Below are positions 1 through 10,853 of a stretch of 54,342 nucleotides of DNA, piece after piece. Position numbers and translations under genes: made by a program. The notes under the pieces were generated by a model. It searched no databases. It saw only the letters and a list, made by a program, of their open reading frames with translations, and was not told the DNA's origin. Every line of letters begins with the position of its first letter. The stretch's first letter is position 1. Origin of the DNA: Tieghemiomyces parasiticus (Eukaryota; Kickxellomycota; Dimargaritomycetes; Dimargaritales; Dimargaritaceae); the NCBI GenBank assembly GCA_027575765.1, contig JANBPT010000221.1, positions 1 to 54,342 on the forward strand, in the 5' to 3' direction.

Positions 1-1179
1 GCCAGCAAGTTCCTCGAGGACAACACCTTCACCACCAAGACGTGGGCCGAGGTCTCGGGCATCGACTTTGCCGAGCTACACAAGATTCAGGTCGAGTTTT
101 TGACTACCCTCAAGCACGATCTGTACGTAGACGGCGCCGAGTACTGTCTGTGGTTGCGCCAGCTGGCCCGCTTCGTGTGCCGTGAGCACGCCGAGTTTTC
201 CTACCCGCGCGCTGCCATCAACACCCTGACCGCCTTCTCCTTCGAATCCCCTGTCGACCCCGACTGTCTCCCCGACGAGTCCCAGGAAAATCTGCTGAGC
301 CCCAATGCCGCCCACCGTAAGCGGCCGCACGACGCCGTGACCACTGCCGTTCCTCCCACTCCGGCCACTGCCCCGCTCGCCGACCTGTCGGCCCAGTTGC
401 TCACCCCCAACCCCTCGCCGTACATGGGCCACGTCAACCCGTCCTCGGCCTACTACCTCCACATGCCGACCGCTCAGCCCATCGTCGCCCGCCCGAGCAA
501 GCGGCCGTGTCTGCGCACCATCACCGGTATTGACTACGCCGTCCCAGCTCCCCCCGTCCACACCCCGCCCCAGCAGAACGCCTACTCCTCCTCCCCGGCC
601 TACCTGGAGGTGAATCGCTCGGCCGCCTACCCCACCCCCAGCACCCAGTACCACCAGGGCCAGCTGTACCAGAGCAGTAGTATCTGCAGCAGCGGCGTGC
701 CCTCCCCCGTCGCCTCTTATCCGTACTACCACCACCGGCACCACCACCACCACCACCAGGCTTCCCCGGCCTACCACCACCAGCAACAGCCGGCCTACAC
801 TGCCTACGCCTCTCCCCACACCTACCAAATATCGCAGCCCGCCCCGTCGCAGGTGACCGCCACCGCGTCAAGCTACTCGGACTTTACCACCCCGGCCGCT
901 TCTTACTCAACAGCCCTGGCTGCTGCCACCCACGCCATGACCAAGTTAGCCCCTGTTGATGACTGCTCTCGCAGCACCTCCTACTTTGGCCAGGTCTACT
1001 ACAACTTTGACCACGGCACTTCCGCCGCCAACGCCGCGGCTGCCGACTATTACAATCCCGCCTCCGCCACCCATCGCGCCCCGGAGGCCGCCTACCCCAG
1101 CCATGGGGCCAACTCTGCCGGCTTCTACCCCCACAATGCCGCGACCCAGACCTACTGGGGCGTTGGCTACAATCACTGA
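1..1179 (+). CDS. Clg1/Pho80-like cyclin, 3' part
   Basis: The frame is open from base 1, so this is the C-terminal 392 residues of a gene that starts left of the window. The first ~65 residues match the end of a fungal Pcl/Pho80/Clg1-type cyclin box: FLEDNTF, then TWAEVSGI, then a helix ending EYCLWLRQLARF. Such cyclins bind and activate a Pho85-type CDK that couples nutrient state to growth and the cell cycle. The rest is a long low-complexity tail rich in Pro, Tyr, Ser, Ala and His, with a run of six His residues near residue 218 of the visible part. Long disordered tails are common in Clg1-like cyclins. The stop is TGA at 1177-1179. The family call is good; the exact subfamily (Clg1 versus another Pcl) is inference. 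Confidence 0.85.
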   Translation, partial: ASKFLEDNTFTTKTWAEVSGIDFAELHKIQVEFLTTLKHDLYVDGAEYCLWLRQLARFVCREHAEFSYPRAAINTLTAFSFESPVDPDCLPDESQENLLSPNAAHRKRPHDAVTTAVPPTPATAPLADLSAQLLTPNPSPYMGHVNPSSAYYLHMPTAQPIVARPSKRPCLRTITGIDYAVPAPPVHTPPQQNAYSSSPAYLEVNRSAAYPTPSTQYHQGQLYQSSSICSSGVPSPVASYPYYHHRHHHHHHQASPAYHHQQQPAYTAYASPHTYQISQPAPSQVTATASSYSDFTTPAASYSTALAAATHAMTKLAPVDDCSRSTSYFGQVYYNFDHGTSAANAAAADYYNPASATHRAPEAAYPSHGANSAGFYPHNAATQTYWGVGYNH

Positions 1180-2681
1180 TGCCCCTTATCCGGCCTTTCT
1201 ATTTTGCCATTATTTACCCGTTCCTAGAGCCCTCTCCATCACCCACCCAGCCTTATTACCCTCGCTGCATTTCCATGTTATCCGTCACCCTTTTCCTTTC
1301 CCCGCCGTGTACTACCTCTCCTCTCCCTCTCCGTTGCCGCGTCTTCGTCTGTCCCCTCCGTCTTCTGCACCTCGTCGCTTTTTATTCTCCCCTCCCCGAC
1401 CCGCTTAATCCTATCCAATCCTCTTTTTGCATTCAATATTATCACCATGTGTCTGTTCTCTTATACATATCCCCCCAGCCCGCCCTTTCGCACCCTAGAC
1501 TTGGACCTCCGACCAGGGTTATCTCGACAGCCGCCTTTCCGAGTAGTTTTTATTCCGCCCCGTGCCGCGGTGCCGCTGAGGGCTCATCTCCTGTCCCAAT
1601 CTAAATCTCCAGCTTTTTTTTTTTCCTTCACCCCATCAACTGTACTATTTCACCGTCAACAAACCCAACTCTACACCTAAACCCACATCCTGTACAGCGT
1701 CCAGTTCACGGCCTCCCTCCCCCTCCTCTGTCGCGGTGGCTTACCATGAATTTCCAATTACGCTGGTCTGACCTGGGTTTGGTCTTACGCATCGAGTTTA
1801 TTGTGGGCTCGTTTCGGTTCTTCAATCGTTCCTCTGGGTTATCCCTGTTGATCGTGGTACCCAAGTCATGATCGGCTCAGTATTTTGGTCCTCATACTGG
1901 TTGCCTGCTATTCCTCCTTATCTTAAGCGACACTCACCCTTGTCCCTCCCCTACCCCCTGTCCTCTTCCGCCTGATGCTGTACTTTTATTGATTCTCAAA
2001 ATTAAAGCCAATTTTTATTCTAATACCTAACAACCTTACTGCCTCGAACTCCCTATCGCTAGACGCCGTGGCAGGCTGGAGTACACACACATCCACGCCT
2101 TTGAATGATGTAAAGATATCCGATCCATCGCCACATGTCCCCATATGGATGAGGGGGGAGGGTGCCGCCGATTAACTTTGCTGCCTTCCGGTGCTCGCGG
2201 ATTCCACGTGTTGTCCTTGTCATGTTGAACGTATGTGTATGTCCATTCTATCATATGTTTACAGGTTGCCCGTGGATGGCAGATTATGAACAACAGGTTG
2301 TCTGCCTTAGATTTGCTATAAAACAACATTAACCTGGACGTCAGTAAACGGAACACTTTGGGTAATTTATTTTATTATATTTAAAAGAAGGCCGTTTTGA
2401 AGAGTCGGCAGTGTGGTAATTTTGCAAGACAGTGTAAAGAGGAGGAGTAGAAAGTAGACTATTAAGCAACGCTAATAAAACAGCAAAGGAAAAGTGCCCG
2501 TATGGAAGTTAGGCAAAAACAAAACCAAACAAAAAAAACACACACGTTTGTCTAATTGATGGGAGGAGGAGGACGAGGACGAGGAGGAGGAGAGAGGAAC
2601 GCAAGACTATGGCTCAGAAGGTAATAGGCACCCCCCCCCAAAATAATAATAATATTAAACCATTTGAAGAGATGTCTCGGG
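1180..2681. other. Convergent intergenic region
   Basis: Untranslated region between the cyclin (+) and the CHD gene (-). It is pyrimidine-rich just after the cyclin. An ATTAAA at 2001-2006 (+) and an AATAAA on the minus strand at 2366-2371 are plausible poly(A) signals for the two converging genes. Purine-rich low complexity (GAGGAGGAC-type) lies near 2560-2600. I see no gene here. Confidence 0.6.
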
Positions 2682-5600
2682 TTACTCATAGGTGGCACGT
2701 TTGGAAGGCGAAGCAGTAGCCACATCATCGTCATCCCCAAGTCGTCGCTTACCGTTCACCCCTCCGGAATTACCATGGTCGGCCGCCGAGGCCGCCAAGA
2801 CAGCCGACCGGGACACCGCCAGGGCGATCGGGGCACGGTTACGTGATTCATTCTTGGACGGTGCCCGACGAGCCGGTGGGGGAGGGGCGGCAACCCCTTT
2901 ACCACCTAGGGTAGACGGTGAAGACTGGCGGGTAGACGCGGTAGAGGAAACCGCTGTTGTCGTCGTCGTCGTCGTAGTGCCCGGTCGGCTACGGGACCGT
3001 GGCGGTGGGACTCCTCTGCGTGCTGGTGGTGGCACTGACGGTAATGCCCGGGTGGACGTAGTACCGACACCATCATTGTCATCATCACTAGGTAAAAAGA
3101 CGTCCGGTTCGGCCCCCTCACCATCTTCATCATCATCATCGGTATGACCGTAGAGCGGGGAGGAAGATCCCGGGCCGATAGTCAGGCGTTGTTGCTTACG
3201 AGACCGAGGCGTCGTCGACGATGCCGGTACGATGGGATGTTTACCGCCCAACGGTGGGAACCGCTGTTGGTCACTGCTGTTGCTACCAACGGCGGAGGCC
3301 GGGGAAGCGCTAACACTCGGTCGCGCGCCGCCCAGCTTGAGGGTCAATTTAATACCGGACCGACGGACCGGGGTCGAGCCGGTACCACCACCACCACCAC
3401 CACCACTCGTAGGTACGCCGGAACGAGACCGTCGAATCGCCGTCAGGGCATTGACCGCGCGGACGTCCATCGGCACGGGGTGCTTGAACATGTACTTCTT
3501 GGCCTGTTTGCAAAGGTACTCGAGACGACGTACGGCGACGGCTTCACGGAGTACGGCCTGGCCGTGGGGAGCGGCGGTGCTGCCATTACGGGGAGTGGCG
3601 GGGGTTAAAGTCGATCCGATGCTGGCAGCGGTGGCCGCATGTCCGTTGGTGGCGACCACCGTGGGGGTATCGCCGTCCTCGGTCTCCGACAAATGATCTT
3701 CAGCGCCCGTCCCAACCTCCACATCATCAAGTTCACCACCAGCAGCGTCCTCGGTCTCAGACGCCGAGAGGGGGCCGCCCTCACGGGTTCCCGTCACGGT
3801 CGATGCTCCACCACCACCACCACCATTAGCAGTGGTGGCGGCCATTACCGCATCCTTAAACGGCAAATCAGGGTCGTTGCACAGGAGGTCACCGCGGGCA
3901 ATACCGTACAGGGCAACACCACGTAACAGTCCCTCGTCGTGCTCGCCGGCGGGGACCCACCACTCGGGTAGGTAATTAAACCAGCGGGCGCCAGCGAGGG
4001 CGGCGGTGAGGTGTGGGTACCTTACGACATCGCGGACTTCGTTAAGGAGATGGATACGCCGTAGGAGTCGCCGCGCCTTCTCGCGCGTAAGTATCGTCTC
4101 ATCGTAGAGGTTGGGGTCGCGAACCGGGTCGAGGTCGGCGCCGTGGGGCTGGGCGCCCAACGCGTGGTAGGCGATCCCCGGTAGCAGTTCGTCCACGTCG
4201 ATCGGTTCGTTCTGGTCCTCCGCGAACACCGTACAGCGGTCTAGGAGAGCCCGCAGGCAAACCTCGAGCGCGGCATCATCCTTACGATGGAGCCCCGACA
4301 GGTCACGGAACCGGTCCCATACGATGCGGACGGGCAGCTCGTCGGTGGTTTCGACACCGAACGAACTAAGGGTCTTGTAGAATTCCCCTTGTTCGCGCTT
4401 GGTCCACCGTTCGACCGTGGTCGGCGAGGTCACTAGGGCTCCGCCGCGGACGGGGCTCGCAAAGAGGCGTTTACCGCCGTGGCTGGACCGCCCACCATCG
4501 CCAAACGTGGCCGGGTGGGACCGGCTCTTCCCTAGGCGGTGACTGGCGTCCGGGCTGAAGGCATCCGAAGTGGGCGATTCATCCCCGCCATACTTGGCGG
4601 CCCGTTTGGCGTCGGCCGTCTGCCGGCGCTGGATGGCGCTAATGATACGCCGGAGGCGCTGGCCAATTTCGGCCTTGGTGGGCCATATGAGACCGGGGCC
4701 GGTATGTCCACTTGCCGTCGTTGCCATAGGGGTGGCTGCCCGACGGGCTGGGGTCCCATTGTCCCCGCCGGTGCCTCCGGCGGCGGCGGCGTCCTCCTCG
4801 TCAGGCTGTGGTGCGTTGATAAAATGGTGCTCGTGGAAGTGCAGGTCCGGGTCGGTCAGCAACCGGTCGTACTGCTGGTATCCGTACTTATAGATACCCA
4901 GGAGGAGGTCACGGTCCTCGCCAGTGCCCCACCAGGGGGCGGGCTGACTCCCAGTGACCTTGGGAATGATCATCCGGCGCGCCTCGTTCCAGTCCTCGGG
5001 TACGATCCGCGACCGGATCGTGTACATGAGCTGTAGGCGGAGTAGTAGGTTCCGGCCTTTCTTGCGGATATGGTCGAGGTACTCCCCGGGGGCGTCGAGG
5101 AGGAACGATCGGTACTCGGTGGTCTGCCGCTTGTTGGCCTGTGGGTACGGAATCTGGCGGATGTTGCCCAGACCGGGGACCAACTCAGCGTCCGTGATTG
5201 GGTCCCCAGCCAGTTCAGACATGACCCGCAGATCGGCCAGGAGTTCACGGTCCTCAGCGGACTTGATGTCGGTAAGTTGGAGGCTGTAGATGACCAGGCA
5301 GCGGACCACGGCGTGCAGGTCGGCTGGTTGGCGCTTCGGGAGATGGGCTTGCAGCTCTTCCCACTTGCCGTACCCCCAGACCATCAACTTGCGTTCCAGT
5401 CGGGTCTTCTCGGCTGCCGTCCAGGCTCGCGCCGGGGGGTTACGGCGCCGGCCAAACTCGGCGTCGGCTTCCGAATCCGAGCTGCCCAGGTCGGCGTCAA
5501 CGTCCGGGTCCGGCCCGGGGGCGTGGTCCGGGTCCTGGTATCGTTGGGCGGCTCGTCGTTGCCGCCGCCGCGGAGCGTCCAGAATGAGCGGGTCGGCCAG

Positions 5601-8600
5601 GCCCGTGCCAGGCACCTGAATATCGGCCTTGGCCGCCCACTTGGTCCAGAATTCCGGGTCGTTAATGTCCACGTCGTCTCCGGCGGTCGGGGCGGCGCTG
5701 AAACTGGCCTTGGAGAACACGGACCCGGGCTCGTTGGCATCGTGGCGGATCACGGTGGTGCGGCGCTCCAGAATCTGGTCAATATCCTCCTCACAGAACT
5801 TGGCACTGGCCCCATCGTCGTCCATGAGGGCCCCGTAGGCCCCCTTCTTGAGGAGTTCCTCAACCTCCTTCTTGCTGAGCGCCGAGGGGGCCCGAGACCC
5901 GCCCAGCCCAGCCCCGCCGAGTGCTGCCGAGTCGTCGCTGCTGCGGAGGGCCGACTGTACGTCCATCTTCTGCAACACTGCGCGGTCCAGCCCAAGCTTC
6001 ATGCCGGCCTTGTCAAACATCTCCTTCTCATATGTATTGCGCGTGAGCAGCCGGTAGATCTTGACCGGCTTGGTCTGACCAATACGGTGGCAGCGGGCCT
6101 GGGCCTGCAGATCGTTCTGTGGGTTCCAGTCGCTGTCGTAGATGACGCAGGTGTCGGCGGCCGTCAGGTTGATGCCAACCCCGCCAGCGCGGGTACACAA
6201 CAGGAACACAAAGGCCTGCGGATCGGTGGAGAAGCGATCGATGGCAGCTTGGCGCTGCTCGCCCTTGATGGACCCGTCGATGCGTTCGTAATTGTAACGG
6301 CGGGCAGCCAGGTAGTCGGCCAGAATATCGAGGCAGCGTGTCATCTGCGAAAAGATGAGGACCTTGTGATTCCCTTCCTTAAGTCGGCGGAGTAGCTTGT
6401 CGATGAGAACCAGCTTGCCGGACGATGCGATCAGCATGTCCAGGTACGCCTGCGGTGTAGCCGGCTGAACCTCTCGTGCGATACGCTCCTCGGCGCCGGT
6501 GATGAGGAACGGGTGCATGCAGCACTTGCGCAGTTCCACCACAATGTTGATGAGGGAGGGCCCACCGGCGGCGCCTTTAGCCCCCGTGGATAGCCACGCG
6601 AAGTTGCGCTCGAGGATGGCGCGGTAGAACTTCTTTTGGTACGCGGTGAGTTCCACCTCGACCACGGTCTCTTCCTTGACGGGGATCGACTTTTCGACGT
6701 CCTCCTTAAACCGGCGTAGCATGAGCGGCTTAAGTAGGGCTTGGATCCGGTCCACCTCCTCCTTGGTGGTGAGCGAGCCGTAGGTGGCCAGGAAAGCCTG
6801 CTCGTCGCTGAATACCTCGGGCTGTATAAAGTGCAGCAGGCAGAACAATTCTGACACGGCGTTCTGTAGGGGGGTGCCGGTGAGGAGGAGGCGGAACTCG
6901 AAGGAATAGCCGCGCAGCGTGTCGAGCACCTTGGACGCCTTGTTCTTGAGCCGGTGGGCCTCATCGAATACCGCGATCCGCCAGGGAATGGGGCGCAGGT
7001 GGGGCGCCCCGGCCGTCACCATCTCGTAGGTGGTGATGATCACGTCGAATTTATACAGGTGGGGGATGGTCCGGCCGGCGGCGTCCTTGTAGTAAAACTC
7101 GGTCCCCACGATCAGATCGCGCGCCGTGGCGCCGCCGTGGTACACGAGGACGTTGAGGTTGGTCCAATTGAGGAACTCGCGCTCCCAGTGCGGGACCGTA
7201 GACAGCGGAGCCACTACCAGGAACGGGCCGTGGATACCGTGGGCGCGGTGGACCTGGTAGAGAAACGAGACCGACTGTACCGTCTTACCCAGCCCCATCT
7301 CGTCGGCCATCATGCAGGACCGCCGGTTGAACCAGCAAAATAACAGCCAGTTCAGGCCCTCCAGCTGGTAGGGTCGCAACTGGTTTCCATACTTGAAGGC
7401 TGGAGAGGTGGTGAGCTGCTGGAAAGCGGTCGGAGGTGGACAGAGCCGTGTGTGCGAGCGGTGTGGGTCGGGGGGTAGGCGACGCGCGTGGAAGTCGGCC
7501 AGCCGTTCGGCGTCCAGGCCGCGCACTTCCTCGAGCAGTTCCCAGGTGGCCTCGTCGTAAGGCTGTCCGCACCACTTGACGAGTACGTACACCACGGGCT
7601 CCCCGGTCTGTGGGTCGGGCAGCTCGCCCTCGTCGAGCACCCGGTCCACCTGGAGATAGGCCGGGTTGAACGATTCGTCGTTCCACGCATTGGCAGCCGC
7701 GGCCTGCTGGGCGATGAACTTCTTCAGTCGGTGCTTACCCAGATGCTCATTCTCGATGAAGGCGCGGCCCACCCACTCGGTGTGGAGGTAGCTGGAGTGC
7801 TTATACTTAACGAGGAACTTCTCGGGGGTTTCGTCGGTCGCCGGTTTATAGGACAGGATTTTCTCGAGTTGCTTAGTCGCCATTGGGATGGGAACTGGGT
7901 CGTGGGGGACCCCCCAGCTCCGGCGTCGGGCGGGGGTGGTGATGGTACCCTTGGCTCGGCCGCGTTTCTTAGCCTTGACGGGCGGCGCATCCTCGTCGTA
8001 ATCATCAGAGTCGTCTAGGTCCAAGGCGGCCGCCTGGCCACCGCCACCGGGTATTGTCCCTTCGTCGTCCTCATCATCAAAAGTGTCGTAGTCCGTGGGT
8101 GGCTGCTATGCGTGGTATAGCGGGGGGATTTTGTTTAAAAACGGATAAAGTAGGCGCGTAGATAAGGCCATGGTTAGCAGGGTGGGTAGTCGTTCGAAAG
8201 GGGTGTGGCGATGAAAGGCAAAGGGAGTGGAGGGTAGGGTGCTTTGTGCTGGCCTTGTCTGGCAAGTCCTGCGCCCAATAATTCGGCTAGAGAGGACCGT
8301 TACCGTGCCCAACTCCGTTGTCCGGGACACTCCATACAGGGTCCACACTCTTTGTGACGTCTCAGCGGATCGCCCTCCTTGACCATGGTGGCGGTTCCCT
8401 TCTCAGTTGCCTGAAAGTTGCCATCCCCACCCGTCTCATCGTTTATCACTTTCTTTGCGTTTCATATTTTGCGCTTACCTTCGGGGTGCCCACCACGTTG
8501 TGTTGGGCGCGCGGCTGCTTTCCGCCATACACAGGGCGGGCTAAGGCTGAGCCAGCGTAGAATGAGGCGTCATCATCCTCGTCATCCGAGCTGAACACGC

Positions 8601-8700
8601 TGCTCAGCTCGCTAGCTGACGAGGGTGGACCGCGACCTCTGGGTGGCGGTGTGTCGCTCGCGTCCGTGAATACGTCGCTAAAATCGTCTAGGTCGCTCAT
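2682..8700 (-). CDS. CHD6-9/Kismet-like chromatin remodeling ATPase
   Basis: Predicted 1,881-residue ATP-dependent nucleosome remodeler in two exons. Exon 1 is 8700-8479, starting at ATG with MSDLDDF. The intron is 8478-8106, with a GTAAGC donor and an ATAG acceptor (a CAG three bases on is an alternative). Exon 2 is 8105-2682. Order: acidic N-terminus; two chromodomains (about residues 152-208 and 220-280, the second with LVKWCGQPYDEATWEL); SNF2 ATPase with DEMGLGKT (332-339) and DEAH (445-448); helicase C domain with FSQMTRCLDIL and DSDWNPQNDLQAQAR. Then come SANT/SLIDE-like segments including WWGTGEDRDLLLGIYKYG, and a disordered tail. The ATPase and post-ATPase segments resemble animal CHD6-9 more than Chd1 or Mi-2: compare RCLDIL, the CRALLAYC-like CLVIYSLQ helix, and the WW..xEDRDLLxGxxKHG motif. 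I do not see BRK domains. CHD identity is secure; the subfamily is recalled from family patterns and needs a tree. Confidence 0.92.
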
Positions 8701-9594
8701 GGCAGTCGTCAATCAGGCTCGTCCTTGTACTGGTCTGGTGGCCCGCGTGCGTGTCACTAGGCTTAACGCTGGTTGTCGGGTCCTCTCTTGTGGGCGTCGA
8801 CCGTTGTAGAAGGGGTCCGTATCGTTCTTCTTGTCAGCTGGTGGGGCGATCTCGTCCAATCAAGGCCAATTCCGTTGAGCAATGCGTTCGATGGTCCGTC
8901 AATCAAGATGGAAAACAGGGGGGGTTCGTTACGCTACCTGATGGTGATCAACCAACAGAATAGACGGCAGAAGAAAAGGGGAGAAAGGAGGGAAAGGGAG
9001 GAGGTAGGTCAATGGTTACGCATTCTCATCCGATTCTCGTGCGGGCGCTGTGTTAAGGGCTCGCCACTGGTGAGCGATTCGTTCGGGCTGGTCGTGTGCG
9101 GGATTGCTGGTTGGGTGGGTGGGGGCGTGAGGGGCGAGGCAAGGGTGACCAAACAAATGAATGTTTTGTCGAGCTGCATCGACGCGTGATGACCAGCTGG
9201 CGAGGGATGCTGATGTGGATCGGCCGGCCGGCACGGGCACGGCCGAGGGCGGGTTTGGGTGCGCGCGTGCGCCGTCGAGCTCGCAAGGAGCGACTGGTTA
9301 GGGGCCACGACTGAATCCAGCGCCATTTGCGGGTAGGGTAACTTGCTCAGTCGAGTCCCTTAAAGCCACTTCACCATATGCCAGCTGGTTGGGAACGGGA
9401 ACGCGTAGCAGAAGGAAAGGGGAACGGAGTACTATTCTGGCGCATTGGCCTAGGCGTGTGCAGGGACATGAGCTAGTACCATGTTCAAAACCACTAGGGC
9501 CTTACCGAAAGTGGTTTGCAATGTCGAAGTGTAGTTACGTTGACACACTCACTTGAATGGTCATGGACCATAAACACATCTAGGCGAGTAAGTA
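8701..9594. other. 5' region of the CHD gene
   Basis: This is the promoter and leader side of the minus-strand CHD gene. The minus strand is pyrimidine-rich, as in front of other genes in this window. No clear TATA box, RNA gene or convincing ORF was seen. The right end abuts the TA dinucleotide (9593-9594) in front of the first mariner copy. Confidence 0.5.
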
Positions 9595-10853
9595 CAGGTG
9601 CTGCATAAAATTTTGGCTTTGCAAAACTTGAGGTCCTAGACATTGGTGCTGTAGATGAAACCATGGAGTGGCCTAGGTAAGGAATCAAATGGTATAAACC
9701 ATTTGGGTATTGGACCATTCCTCACATCACAACTTGTACTTTTACCTCTTCATCATGTTGACTACCAAAGCCCCCATCCCCCCACCCCATCCAAGTCTAC
9801 CAAACCCAATGTATGGGCCCTCATGTATCAGTATTATGGTGAGGGCCACAAGGCAGACTACATTCTAGCCCAACTGACCATCATGCTTAGCTTAGCTGCC
9901 CCTTCCCATGCCACCATTAACAGGTGGCTAGCTTGCTTCCATATGGATCACTACTCCTTTGAAGATGAGCCCCAGTCTGGCCACCCACCAGACAGCATTG
10001 GCAAACTTTATGGGGCTATACTTCCAGAACTGTTGGAGGATGACCCTCAACTGACTGGTGAACAACTGGCCCTTGCCTACCACCCTTCCCCTAGTACCAT
10101 GCACAGGGACCTGGAGTTACACAGCTATTTCAATTGCTGGATACCCCCCCCCACTACCTCACCAATGACCAGTTCCACCAATAGGCACGTTTTTTCCACT
10201 GAGCTCCTGGGGGGAGTTTAATGAGGCCAGTGGCGACCTGCTGGGTTCCATTGTTACAGGTGAGGAGACTTGGGTGTACCTTTATGATCCTCCCCCCTGC
10301 TGGCTCTAGTCACTGGAGGTGGTGCCCTAAAGGTGGCCCTATCCCAACCCAAGCTTGCTGAGATGATACCACACCCAAGGTGGTGCTGACCATTCTTTTT
10401 TCACCAAGTGTGGCCTATTACACCTGAGTGTCAAGCCCCCTGGCGTCAAGGTCTCCAGCAAACTTTACGTAAAGTATGGGCTGAAGCCCATGGTCCAGGC
10501 CTGGATGGAGGCACACGGAAGTCTGGACTGTCATCCTCTGTGGCTTAACCATGATAATGCATTACCCCCATTGTGCTGCAGCCACCCAAGTCTACATTTC
10601 CACTAATGGGCTCAAACTTCTCTCAGCCCCTTTTTACAGTCCTGACCTGGGCCCCTACAACTTCTGACTGTTCAGGAATCTCAAATGACAGCTGAGGGGT
10701 AAGAAGTTCACCACATGGGAGGCAGTTGTGGACGCCTGGCAATTGGAGTTAGCTAAGCTCTGGCCAAATGACTTCAAAGCCTGCTTTGATAATTGGATAG
10801 AAAGGGCTCGCCAAGTGGCATAGAGTGATGACTATCATTTTATGTGAACGTCA
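9595..10853 (+). mobile_element. mariner-type transposon, copy 1 (degenerate)
   Basis: About 1.26 kb, the usual size for a mariner. The left end begins CAGGTGCTGCATAAAA directly after a TA (9593-9594), as expected for a Tc1/mariner target site. Homology with copy 2 (14062-15263, opposite strand) starts at this same base, so it is a real element end. The right end is less certain. An ATTTTATG around 10836-10843 recalls the reverse complement of the left end, but the last bases do not match. The transposase inside is broken. It lies between the two CHD genes in a gene-poor stretch. Confidence 0.8.
9655..10843 (+). pseudogene. mariner transposase remnant (copy 1)
   Basis: The first 188 codons are open (9655-10221) and carry a mariner helix-turn-helix region with FEDEPQSGHPP (family pattern: EDxPRSGRP) followed by the second helix-turn-helix around LTGEQLALAY. 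After the TAA at 10219 homology continues in another frame: VTGEETWVYLYDP (first catalytic block, but Glu where Asp is expected), a TAG at 10307-10309, NHDNALP (second Asp), a further frame change, YSPDLGP (third Asp), a TGA at 10665, then LRGKKFTTWEA and a C-terminal SDDYHF. Several stops and frame changes plus the missing first Asp make it inactive. The DDD pattern is diagnostic of mariner; I did not rebuild the gene. Confidence 0.85.

Noticed and set aside
76..828. Long antisense ORF opposite the cyclin tail
   Set aside because: Composition mirrors the coding strand (Gly/Val runs opposite Pro/His codons); no family pattern.
5070..6395. 441-codon plus-strand ORF inside the CHD gene
   Set aside because: Shadow frame of a conserved ATPase domain on the minus strand; starts and content are not protein-like.
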